Positions 1-6,567 of a DNA stretch of 64,000 nt are shown here, in pieces. The notes beneath the pieces are model-generated. The model made no database searches and was not told the origin of the DNA. It saw only the letters and a list, made by a program, of their open reading frames with translations. The position numbers and the translations under genes are program-made. The DNA is from Geopsychrobacter electrodiphilus DSM 16401. Its GTDB lineage: Bacteria > Desulfobacterota > Desulfuromonadia > Desulfuromonadales > Geopsychrobacteraceae. Each line of letters starts with the position of its first letter. The stretch's first letter is position 1. The stretch is from assembly GCF_000384395.1 (NCBI RefSeq), contig NZ_ARWE01000001.1:1364001-1428000 (forward strand). The letters run 5' to 3'.

Positions 1-1
1 C

Positions 2-973
2 GTAAAGGAGCTACCCAGAGGGGCGACCCCAATCGACTTTGCCTATGCCATTCATAGTGACGTTGGTAACCAGTGTGTCGGTGCCCGAATCAATGGTAAG
101 CATTGTCCATTGAGGACGATATTACAAAATGGCGATATCGTCGAGATTCAGACACTGGCATCGCATCGGCCGAGCAAGGACTGGCTCAATTTTGCAAAAA
201 CCTCTAAAGCGCGCAACAAAATACGTCAATTTGTCAAAGATGAACAACGGGAAAAAAGTCTCGAATTCGGACGGGAACTGTTTGAAAAGGAGTTGCGAAA
301 ATACCAGTACAGCATCAAGCGTGCACAGACTCTCAGTGGGTTCAGACAGGGGATTGAAGATCTCGGTTTCAAGGAGTTTGATGATGTGCTGGCGGCGATC
401 GGTTACGGCAAGCTGACTGTCGGGCAATTTGTTTCACAGATTTTACCGAAAGATGAACTGAAAGCAGCCGTACCGCCCAAGATGAATCCATTTACGAAGG
501 TTCTGGATAAGCTTTCCGGGAAAAAACGTTCGGTCAGCGCAATTCGGATTGATGGGATTGATGATGTGATGGTCCGGTTTGCGAATTGCTGCAACCCGCT
601 CCCCGGGGAAAAAGTTATAGGCTTTATCACTAGGGGACATGGTCTTTCGGTCCATTCAATAGACTGTTCTCAGGCGATGGCCTGTGATCCGGAACGTTTG
701 ATCGAAGTCGAGTGGGATCTGGGTAAGCAGACCAATCGTCCCGTTAAAATACGTATTTTCTGTAATGATCAAAAGGGGATGTTGGTTGCTATTTCCGGGG
801 CTATTACGGCAGCAGATGCAAATATCATCAGCGCTAATGTCCATGCGACTTTAGACAAGGGGGGGATGAACCTGTTTGAGATAGATGTGCACAATCTTGA
901 ACATCTTAATCGAGTTATTAGAGAGGTAAAGAAAATCCGTGGGGTTTACCGGGTTGAACGAGTACGCTTGTAA
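2..973 (+). CDS. rel: Rel/SpoT-family (p)ppGpp synthetase/hydrolase, C-terminal part (5' end outside window)
   Basis: The reading frame is open from base 2, so the gene begins before the window and only the last 323 residues are present. These are the regulatory half of a long RelA/SpoT homologue, a cytoplasmic enzyme that makes and/or degrades the stringent-response alarmone (p)ppGpp. A TGS domain comes first (motifs GATPIDFAYAIHSDVG and LQNGDIVEI, about residues 6-45), then a helical domain, then a conserved Cys pair (C196-C197, in FANCCNPLPGE), and a C-terminal ACT domain (about residues 245-323). The HD hydrolase and synthetase domains would lie upstream and cannot be assessed, so whether it is bifunctional is unknown. 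An internal TTG at 110 falls within the TGS domain and is not the real start. ridA follows after 26 bases. Confidence 0.93.
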   Translation, partial: VKELPRGATPIDFAYAIHSDVGNQCVGARINGKHCPLRTILQNGDIVEIQTLASHRPSKDWLNFAKTSKARNKIRQFVKDEQREKSLEFGRELFEKELRKYQYSIKRAQTLSGFRQGIEDLGFKEFDDVLAAIGYGKLTVGQFVSQILPKDELKAAVPPKMNPFTKVLDKLSGKKRSVSAIRIDGIDDVMVRFANCCNPLPGEKVIGFITRGHGLSVHSIDCSQAMACDPERLIEVEWDLGKQTNRPVKIRIFCNDQKGMLVAISGAITAADANIISANVHATLDKGGMNLFEIDVHNLEHLNRVIREVKKIRGVYRVERVRL

Positions 974-999
974 GCCTTTAACGATAAAGGAGAGTTCAT

Positions 1000-1380
1000 A
1001 TGGAAATTACCCAGGTCATAACAGATCAGGCTCCGGCAGCTATCGGCCCTTACTCTCAGGCGATCAGGGCCGGCAACCTGTTGTTTTGTTCAGGGCAGAT
1101 TCCGTTGCTGCCTGATGGCTCAGTAGTCGAGGGAGGGATTCGTGAGCAGACGCTGCAGGTGATGAAGAATCTCAGGGCCCTGGTTGATGCGGCCGGTGCG
1201 GATTTGAGCCGGGTTGTCAAGACGACCATTTATTTGGCCGATCTGGGAGATTTCGCCGTGGTTAATGAAATTTATGCGGAGAGTTTCACCGCTCATCCGC
1301 CAGCGCGGGCGACAGTTCAGGTGGCTGGTTTGCCTAAGGGTGTGCGTATCGAGATCGATGCGATTGCAATGTTTGCCTGA
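1000..1380 (+). CDS. ridA: RidA family reactive enamine/imine deaminase
   Basis: 126 residues, full length for the RidA/YjgF/UK114 family. These small cytoplasmic trimers hydrolyse reactive 2-aminoacrylate-type intermediates released by PLP enzymes. The family signature is clear: GPYSQAI near the N-terminus, then the C-terminal block PARATVQVAGLPKG followed by VRIEIDAIA. R103 in that block matches the arginine that binds the substrate carboxylate. The start is fixed by a strong Shine-Dalgarno sequence, AAAGGAGAG, at 986-994. It lies just behind the Rel gene and is followed by a two-way terminator, so it is probably the last gene of that transcript. Confidence 0.93.
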   Translation: MEITQVITDQAPAAIGPYSQAIRAGNLLFCSGQIPLLPDGSVVEGGIREQTLQVMKNLRALVDAAGADLSRVVKTTIYLADLGDFAVVNEIYAESFTAHPPARATVQVAGLPKGVRIEIDAIAMFA

Positions 1381-1422
1381 GTTGCCCGCTACAGGTCCAA
1401 GCTGTATATTTTGAAAAACCAC

Positions 1423-1464
1423 ATCAAAAAGGGATGGCGCCATAGGGTGCCATCCCTTTTTGAT
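1423..1464. terminator. Bidirectional rho-independent terminator between ridA and rpmB
   Basis: A perfect 16-base inverted repeat (1423-1438 with 1449-1464) has a 10-base loop. The stem starts with an A-run and ends with a T-run, so it can end transcription on both strands. It sits between the convergent genes ridA (plus) and rpmB (minus). Confidence 0.9.
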
Positions 1465-1486
1465 AAACTGGTGTAACAGGTATGCG

Positions 1487-1678
1487 TCAGATTGCTTTTT
1501 GGACTTTTTCAGCGCGGATACAGCGTGTGCAGACCTTCATCGCACGAACGACTCCGTTTTGAACGCCCCGGACTTTTTGCAAGTTCGGATTCCAGACAGC
1601 CCTGGTTTTGTTGTGTGCGTGACTGACATTATTACCGGTAATGGGTTTCTTCCCACAAATTTCACATACTTTGGCCAT
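1487..1678 (-). CDS. rpmB: 50S ribosomal protein L28 (zinc-binding form)
   Basis: 63 residues, the usual size for bacterial L28 of the large ribosomal subunit. The N-terminus ([20 protein letters not shown]) and the NLQKVR segment are typical. It is the zinc-ribbon C+ version, with pairs C5/C8 and C50/C53. In many bacteria this form coexists with, or is replaced under zinc shortage by, a C- paralogue; none is visible here. A Shine-Dalgarno sequence (GAAGGAG on the minus strand, 1688-1694) supports the start. It is separated from the DUF523 gene upstream by about 70 bases. Confidence 0.96.
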   Translation of the reverse strand: MAKVCEICGKKPITGNNVSHAHNKTRAVWNPNLQKVRGVQNGVVRAMKVCTRCIRAEKVQKAI

Positions 1679-1751
1679 CGGTCTGACTCCTTCACAAATT
1701 TAAGAACGCGCATTCATAGCACACTCAGGTTACGAATGTAAATAAGTTATT

Positions 1752-2210
1752 TCAGTAAAGATCTTCTTCGCTGAGGATCTTGAACCCTTGTTGTTGCAGT
1801 AAGGCGCAGGTGATTCCTGTCCCTTTGACCAGTTGACCGTTGCGGTGAATCTGACGGCTGCCGCAAGAGGGACTGCGTTGTTTGAGGATCGCAGTCTTGC
1901 AACGGCAGAGATGAGCGATGCGCACAGTTTCTTCAGCACCCCGTAAAAACAGCTCCGTAGGGTTTTGGCCGGTTTCATCGGTCAGCTGTGCTTTCCCCTG
2001 TAGAAAGTCATCCCCGTCTCCCCTGACGAACCAGGCTTTACTCCTCGGCGTAGAGAGACCGCCGAGCTGTTCAGGACAAACCGGGATCGGCTGGAGATTG
2101 TTGTTTGTCAGGTAATCAATGACACCCTGATGGTAGGTGTTGGTACCGTCGTAACGGCAATTAACCCCCAGGAGGCAGGCACTGACCAGAATAGGGTAAC
2201 CTGAAGACAT
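1752..2210 (-). CDS. DUF523 (TudS-like) Fe-S protein
   Basis: 152 residues, a complete single-domain DUF523 protein. The family signatures are ACLLGVNCRYDG near the N-terminus, PVCPEQLGG in the middle and SPSCGS near the C-terminus. C12, C45 and C116 correspond to the three conserved cysteines. In the characterised member TudS these bind a [4Fe-4S] cluster that desulfurises 2-thiouracil. E47 and S113, next to the second and third cysteines, are also conserved in the family. The gene starts one base after the purN stop, so it is the last gene of a purM-purN-DUF523 transcript. A thionucleobase or sulfur-handling role is inference; only family membership is clear. Confidence 0.85.
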   Translation of the reverse strand: MSSGYPILVSACLLGVNCRYDGTNTYHQGVIDYLTNNNLQPIPVCPEQLGGLSTPRSKAWFVRGDGDDFLQGKAQLTDETGQNPTELFLRGAEETVRIAHLCRCKTAILKQRSPSCGSRQIHRNGQLVKGTGITCALLQQQGFKILSEEDLY

Positions 2211-2211
2211 C

Positions 2212-2871
2212 TTAGTCGTTCCCCTCTGGTTCGTCCGAAGACTCTGGTCTGTTCGGGGTTTTGGGGAGAATCCGAACGCGTCTGTTTTCGATCAACAATC
2301 GTCCTTCAGCAAATAGCTGAATCGCCTGAGGATAAATTTTATGTTCTTCGATCAGGATACGCGCGGCCAGGTCCTCGGCGCTGTCGTCTTCAAGGACCGG
2401 GACCACTGCCTGCAGAACGATTGGGCCGGTATCAACGCCAGCGTCGACGAGATGGACCGTGCAGCCTGAAAATCGAGCGCCGTAGTCAATGGCCTGCTGC
2501 TGAACATGCAGGCCGGGAAAGGCCGGCAACAGGGCAGGGTGGATATTGATGATGCGTTGCGGGTATGCCTCAAGGAATACCGGGCTGATGATCCGCATAA
2601 ACCCGGCCAGGACTACCAGCTCGACGTTTGCTGCCTGCAGTTGTTTAACGACCTTGCTGTCAAAGTCAGAGCGCCTGGTGAAATCGCGATGGTTGATACA
2701 GCAGGTTTTGAGCCCGGCGGTTTCTGCGCGTGTCAGCGCACCTGCCCCTGGATTGTTGCAGATCACAATAGCGACTTCTGCGCTCAGGGTGCCAGCAGCA
2801 CAACCGTCGATTATCGATTGCAGGTTGGTACCACCGCCAGAGGCGAGAATTCCAAGGCGTAGTTTTTTCAC
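2212..2871 (-). CDS. purN: Phosphoribosylglycinamide formyltransferase (GART)
   Basis: 219 residues. PurN transfers a formyl group from 10-formyl-tetrahydrofolate to GAR, the third step of purine synthesis. The N-terminal phosphate-binding segment LASGGGTNLQS is present, as are the catalytic residues N109 and H111 (in NIHPALLPAFPG) and D147 (in AGVDTGP). The last about 20 residues (a tail rich in P, E and D) extend past the usual end and look disordered. It lies between purM (43 bases upstream) and the DUF523 gene (1 base downstream), all on the minus strand. Confidence 0.95.
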   Translation of the reverse strand: MKKLRLGILASGGGTNLQSIIDGCAAGTLSAEVAIVICNNPGAGALTRAETAGLKTCCINHRDFTRRSDFDSKVVKQLQAANVELVVLAGFMRIISPVFLEAYPQRIINIHPALLPAFPGLHVQQQAIDYGARFSGCTVHLVDAGVDTGPIVLQAVVPVLEDDSAEDLAARILIEEHKIYPQAIQLFAEGRLLIENRRVRILPKTPNRPESSDEPEGND

Positions 2872-2913
2872 AGGGATTCCGATCTTCTTCGCGCAGTGTA
2901 TCAGCGGGCGGAC

Positions 2914-3963
2914 TTAACTGAGCACAACCTGCGCTTCTTCGCCTTTGCGCGACGCAATCTCACCGATCAGATAAGCGCATTCGTTCAGACCGGACAAGCG
3001 CCCTATGATGTCTTCAACCTGAGCAGCTGGGACCACCAGAACCATACCGATGCCGTAATTGAAGGTGCGATACATCTCGAAATCATCGAGGTTTCCCCCT
3101 TCGCGCAGCAGTTCAAAAATGTCCGGTTTTGCCCAACTTTTACGGTCGATAATCGCCTTGCAGTTACGTGGCAGAACGCGCGGAACATTTTCGAGGAGGC
3201 CGCCGCCGGTAATGTGGGCAATCCCTTTAATGTTGAAGTCGCGCAGCAGGTTGAGAATACTCTTGACGTAGATGCGGGTCGGGGTGATCAGAGCTTCACC
3301 CAGTGTGATGGAGAGGCCTGCAGGGATTGCGTCCAGCGGCAGGGCCATTTTTTCAAGCAGGATTTTACGTGCCAGTGAATAGCCGTTGCTGTGCAGGCCG
3401 CTTGAAGCGATACCGATAATATGGTCATCGGTATTGATTGACGAACCGTCGACAATCATGTCGCGGTCGACTACACCGACCGTAAAACCGGCAAGGTCAT
3501 ATTCGCCATCGAGGTACATCCCCGGCATTTCGGCCGTTTCACCCCCCAGCAGCGCACAGCCAGCCTGTTGACAGCCCGCCGAAATGCCCTTCATGATTTC
3601 CACAGCTTTTTCAGGGGAGAGTTTACCGGTCGCCAGGTAATCGAGGAAAAACAGCGGTTCAGCGCCCTGAACCACGATATCATTAACGCACATTGCAACC
3701 AGGTCGATGCCCACAGTGTCGTGCTTGTCGAGGGCAAAGGCCAGTTTAAGTTTGGTGCCAACACCATCGGTCGAAGCAACCAGCGCAGGCTGTTTGTACT
3801 TGCTGCTATTTAACGAAAAAAGGCCGCCAAACCCGCCGATATCGGAGATGACCTCGGGCCGAGATGTGGCTTTGACCAGAGGTTTGATCATCTGTACAAA
3901 GCGATTACCCGCCTCGATGTCGACTCCGGCGTCTTTATAGGTGATCTTTTTACTGTCGCTCAC
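2914..3963 (-). CDS. purM: Phosphoribosylformylglycinamidine cyclo-ligase (AIR synthetase)
   Basis: 349 residues from a GTG start at 3963, the normal PurM length. PurM closes the imidazole ring using ATP, the fifth step of purine synthesis. Typical segments are YKDAGVDIEAGN, the glycine-rich GGFGGLF, the ASTDGVGTKLKLA block, LGGETAEMPGMY and HITGGGLLENVPRVLP. The frame is open further upstream, but that extension has no similarity to PurM. The GTG is preceded by AAGGAGT seven bases away and by a near-consensus promoter at 3997-4025, which would fall inside the longer version. First gene of the purM-purN-DUF523 operon. Confidence 0.95.
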   Translation of the reverse strand: MSDSKKITYKDAGVDIEAGNRFVQMIKPLVKATSRPEVISDIGGFGGLFSLNSSKYKQPALVASTDGVGTKLKLAFALDKHDTVGIDLVAMCVNDIVVQGAEPLFFLDYLATGKLSPEKAVEIMKGISAGCQQAGCALLGGETAEMPGMYLDGEYDLAGFTVGVVDRDMIVDGSSINTDDHIIGIASSGLHSNGYSLARKILLEKMALPLDAIPAGLSITLGEALITPTRIYVKSILNLLRDFNIKGIAHITGGGLLENVPRVLPRNCKAIIDRKSWAKPDIFELLREGGNLDDFEMYRTFNYGIGMVLVVPAAQVEDIIGRLSGLNECAYLIGEIASRKGEEAQVVLS

Positions 3964-3996
3964 GCTGTACTCCTTGCGCTGTTGAAAAGGCCGGTC

Positions 3997-4025
3997 ATTA
4001 GAGCATCGGGTTGTTTGTTTGTCAA
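3997..4025 (-). promoter_or_regulatory. Sigma-70-type promoter for purM operon
   Basis: On the minus strand, TTGACA (4020-4025) and TCTAAT (3997-4002) are separated by exactly 17 bases. The expected transcript start, near 3990, gives a leader of about 27 bases carrying the purM ribosome site. No purine operator or riboswitch is apparent in this short leader. Confidence 0.75.
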
Positions 4026-4061
4026 CCGCTACGGGTGCATGGTTTCCCACAGATAATCGTC

Positions 4062-4090
4062 TTTACAGGCTCCGGTGGAATACCTATTAT
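4062..4090 (+). promoter_or_regulatory. Sigma-70-type promoter for rimI-pyrK-pyrD
   Basis: TTTACA (4062-4067) and TATTAT (4085-4090) are separated by 17 bases. Transcription would start near 4097, about 100 bases before rimI. It is divergent from and only 36 bases away from the purM promoter, so purine and pyrimidine genes share one short control region. Confidence 0.6.
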
Positions 4091-4199
4091 AACGCTGGTT
4101 ATGGACTTGCCAGAGGCGCGTCAGCTGAGGAGAGTCTCCGATTGTACTTCACGGATGATAGCATCGATTCATTGGAGTCGCCACTGACGACAGAGCTGA

Positions 4200-4709
4200 T
4201 TGATATTAATTTTAGCGGGTGATCTTATCTCAGTTTGCAGCCTAACAGAATGGACGCATCGCCAATGCGTGCCCGAAGATCTTCCCCGCGTCCTCGAGGT
4301 TGAACAGGCCTCTCATCTTCAACCCTGGACGCAGGCTCAGTTCAGCCAGGAATTGGAGTCGATTTATTCTCGGACAGAACTTTTATTCCGGGGCAAGCAA
4401 TTGACCGGCTACATCTGTTTCTGGGTTGTCGCCGGGGAGATGCAAATTTTAAATGTGTCGACTGCGCCTGCATTCAGGCGACAAGGTGTTGCTCGTCGAT
4501 TACTGGAATATGCCTTTGATCTGGCAAAAATAAGCCTGGCACAGTCGGCTTTCCTTGAAGTTCGTATCAGTAATCATGGCGCGATTGCTCTTTATCGCGC
4601 CCTTGGTTTTGTGGATGATTGCATTCGCCCCAAATATTACAGCGATGGTGAGGATGCCTTGCTGATGAGTTGTCCTCTCGATTCGGTGAGGAGTGAGGAG
4701 CAGAAGTAA
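4200..4709 (+). CDS. rimI: Ribosomal protein S18-alanine N-acetyltransferase (RimI-like GNAT)
   Basis: About 169 residues with a single GNAT fold. RimI acetylates the N-terminal alanine of ribosomal protein S18. The acetyl-CoA loop is RRQGVA, followed by LLEYAFDLA. The substrate-side motif EVRISNHGAIALYRALGF and the YY pair before the C-terminal strand are as in RimI; the N-terminal half carries the HLQPW motif. The start is uncertain. The TTG at 4200 has no clear ribosome site and gives roughly 16 residues more than E. coli RimI before HLQPW, while the next in-frame GTG (4269) would remove the first strand. It is followed within 3 bases by pyrK. Another GNAT role cannot be excluded. Confidence 0.82.
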   Translation: MILILAGDLISVCSLTEWTHRQCVPEDLPRVLEVEQASHLQPWTQAQFSQELESIYSRTELLFRGKQLTGYICFWVVAGEMQILNVSTAPAFRRQGVARRLLEYAFDLAKISLAQSAFLEVRISNHGAIALYRALGFVDDCIRPKYYSDGEDALLMSCPLDSVRSEEQK

Positions 4710-4712
4710 AAG

Positions 4713-5564
4713 ATGAAAAACCTGCAAACGATTGTCCTTTCCAATCAGGAAATCTCCCCCGGTTATTTTCGGATGCGTATCCTGGCGCCTGGTTATCAGG
4801 GGAAGACGCAACCGGGTCAGTTCGTGATGTTCCGTGTACGGCGCTCGCTTCCGCCCTTGTTACGTCGTCCGTTTGGAATTTTTCAGATTGGTTTTCTCCC
4901 TGCCGATTGTGCCGGGATGCCTGAGAAGGAATTTATCGAGCTGATCTACAAGGTTGTCGGCTCCGGTACTGAGGTGATGCGTGAACTGCATCAGGGAGAC
5001 CGGATCGAATTGCTCGGTCCTCTGGGGCGCGGCTTTGATATTGATGATGAGGCTGGAGATAAAATTCTGGTCGGTGGCGGCATCGGGTTGGTGCCACTCT
5101 ATATGCTGGCGGGCTCGCTCCCAGATCGCTCAAAAACCCGTCTGCTGATCGGTGGCCGCAGCCGCGAAGACATTATCACAGTGACGGAGTTTGAACGCCT
5201 GGGGGTGACGACCCATGTTACGACCGAAGATGGCAGCCTCGGGGAATCCGGACTGATCACCAAGATACTTGAACGCAAACTAAAAAAATATCCGCAAGCC
5301 AAGGTCTATTCCTGTGGCCCGATGCCGATGCTGCGTGCGGTCGAAAAAATCTGTTCTGAACGACAGGTCTCACTGCAGGTTTCACTCGAAGCGTTGATGG
5401 CTTGTGGCGTTGGTGCCTGTTTGGGATGTGTGGTTAAGGGGCGGGAGCATTCAGAGCAAAATCCGCAATATCTGTGTACCTGCCGGCAGGGGCCGGTATT
5501 TCACAGTCATGAACTCGATTGGGATCGCCTGCACCAGAATACCGATCATAAGGAACAGCCATGA
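4713..5564 (+). CDS. pyrK: Dihydroorotate dehydrogenase B electron-transfer subunit
   Basis: 283 residues. PyrK passes electrons from PyrD through FAD and a [2Fe-2S] cluster to NAD+. The N-terminal ferredoxin-reductase-like FAD domain carries LLRRPFGIF. The NAD domain carries VGGGIGLVPLY at about 120-130 and SCGPMPML at 200-207. The C-terminal cluster motif is C231-x4-C236-x2-C239 with C255 or C257 as the fourth ligand. It overlaps pyrD by 4 bases (ATGA), the usual pairing for the class 1B heterotetramer. The class is NAD-linked rather than quinone-linked, which fits an anaerobe. Confidence 0.95.
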   Translation: MKNLQTIVLSNQEISPGYFRMRILAPGYQGKTQPGQFVMFRVRRSLPPLLRRPFGIFQIGFLPADCAGMPEKEFIELIYKVVGSGTEVMRELHQGDRIELLGPLGRGFDIDDEAGDKILVGGGIGLVPLYMLAGSLPDRSKTRLLIGGRSREDIITVTEFERLGVTTHVTTEDGSLGESGLITKILERKLKKYPQAKVYSCGPMPMLRAVEKICSERQVSLQVSLEALMACGVGACLGCVVKGREHSEQNPQYLCTCRQGPVFHSHELDWDRLHQNTDHKEQP

Positions 5565-6499
5565 GTCAACCTGCCGCAACTCTCTCGAAACCGAACCTTG
5601 CAGTCGAATTTGCCGGTCTCAAATTGAAGAACCCCCTGATGCCGGCTTCCGGCACCTTCGGCTACGGCCAGGAGTTTGCACCCTATCTTGATTTGAATCG
5701 ACTCGGGGCGATCGTCACCAAAGGGCTGTCGCTCAAGCCCAAGGCCGGTAACCCGACCCCCCGGATTGCCGAGACCGTCAGTGGTATGCTTAACGCTATC
5801 GGTTTGCAGAATGTCGGGGTCGATGCCTTTATTTATGAAAAAATGCCATTTCTTGCTCAGTTCGACAGTCCGGTGATTGTCAATTTCTTCGGTAATACTC
5901 AGGATGAGTATTGTGAAGTCGCCGCGCGGCTTGATGTGGTCCCGGGGGTCGCTGCGCTTGAAATGAATATCTCCTGCCCAAATGTCAAGCAGGGTGGGAT
6001 TGTCTTCGGTACTGATCCGAAGGCTGTCTTTGAGGTGGTTTCCGCAGTGCGCAAGCGCATGAAGAAGCCGTTAATCGTCAAATTAACCCCGAATGTGACC
6101 GATATCCGGATTACCGCGCAGGCGGCCGAAGATGCCGGTGCCGATGTGATCAGTCTGATCAATACCATCACCGGAATGTCGGTCGATGTGCGCAGTCGTA
6201 AACCGCGTATCGCCAATGTCATCGGCGGCCTTTCCGGGCCTGGTATCCGTCCGATTGCGGTCCGCATGACCCATCAGGTTGTACAGACGGTGAAAATCCC
6301 CGTCATCGGAATTGGTGGCATTATGCGCGCCGAAGATGCCCTGGAGTTTCTGATTGTCGGCGCCAGGGCGGTCCAGGTCGGAACGGCTAACTTTGTTGAT
6401 CCGAATGCCATGCAGACTATCCTGGACGACCTTCGCGTCTTTTGTATTGAGCAAGGGGTCAGCGATATCAACGATCTGATCGGAAGTTTGCAGCTTTAG
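5561..6499 (+). CDS. pyrD: Dihydroorotate dehydrogenase B catalytic subunit (class 1B)
   Basis: 312 residues, a complete FMN-dependent class 1 DHODH barrel that oxidises dihydroorotate to orotate in pyrimidine synthesis. Visible motifs are PLMPASGTFGYG, IVTKGLSLKPKAGNPTPR with FMN-contact K54, and NISCPNVKQGG with the catalytic base C139 (class 1; class 2 uses Ser). The C-terminal FMN phosphate segment is VIGIGGIMRAEDALEF with AVQVGTANF. The start overlaps the pyrK stop, with AAGGA just upstream. A hairpin lies 18 bases after the stop. Confidence 0.96.
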   Translation: MSQPAATLSKPNLAVEFAGLKLKNPLMPASGTFGYGQEFAPYLDLNRLGAIVTKGLSLKPKAGNPTPRIAETVSGMLNAIGLQNVGVDAFIYEKMPFLAQFDSPVIVNFFGNTQDEYCEVAARLDVVPGVAALEMNISCPNVKQGGIVFGTDPKAVFEVVSAVRKRMKKPLIVKLTPNVTDIRITAQAAEDAGADVISLINTITGMSVDVRSRKPRIANVIGGLSGPGIRPIAVRMTHQVVQTVKIPVIGIGGIMRAEDALEFLIVGARAVQVGTANFVDPNAMQTILDDLRVFCIEQGVSDINDLIGSLQL

Positions 6500-6516
6500 A
6501 GATGGGTGAGGGGGGA

Positions 6517-6562
6517 GGTGTGAGGTGTTCACACTTAAACCCTCACACCTCACGGATTTTTT
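6517..6562 (+). terminator. Probable terminator or attenuator hairpin after pyrD
   Basis: Two overlapping 9-base stems are possible (6517-6525 with 6541-6549, or 6520-6528 with 6545-6553) because the GGTGTGAGGTGT segment is itself repetitive. The loop is about 15 bases and a run of six T follows at 6557-6562. It ends only 6 bases before the next start codon, so it may attenuate rather than fully stop transcription. Confidence 0.45.
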
Positions 6563-6567
6563 GAGCC

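Noticed and set aside
3964-4050. 29-codon N-terminal extension of PurM
   Set aside because: It would run over the strong promoter and lacks similarity to PurM; GTG at 3963 has a proper ribosome site.
4019-4222. 67-codon plus-strand frame in the purM/rimI control region
   Set aside because: It overlaps the promoters of both operons, has no ribosome site and no recognisable sequence.
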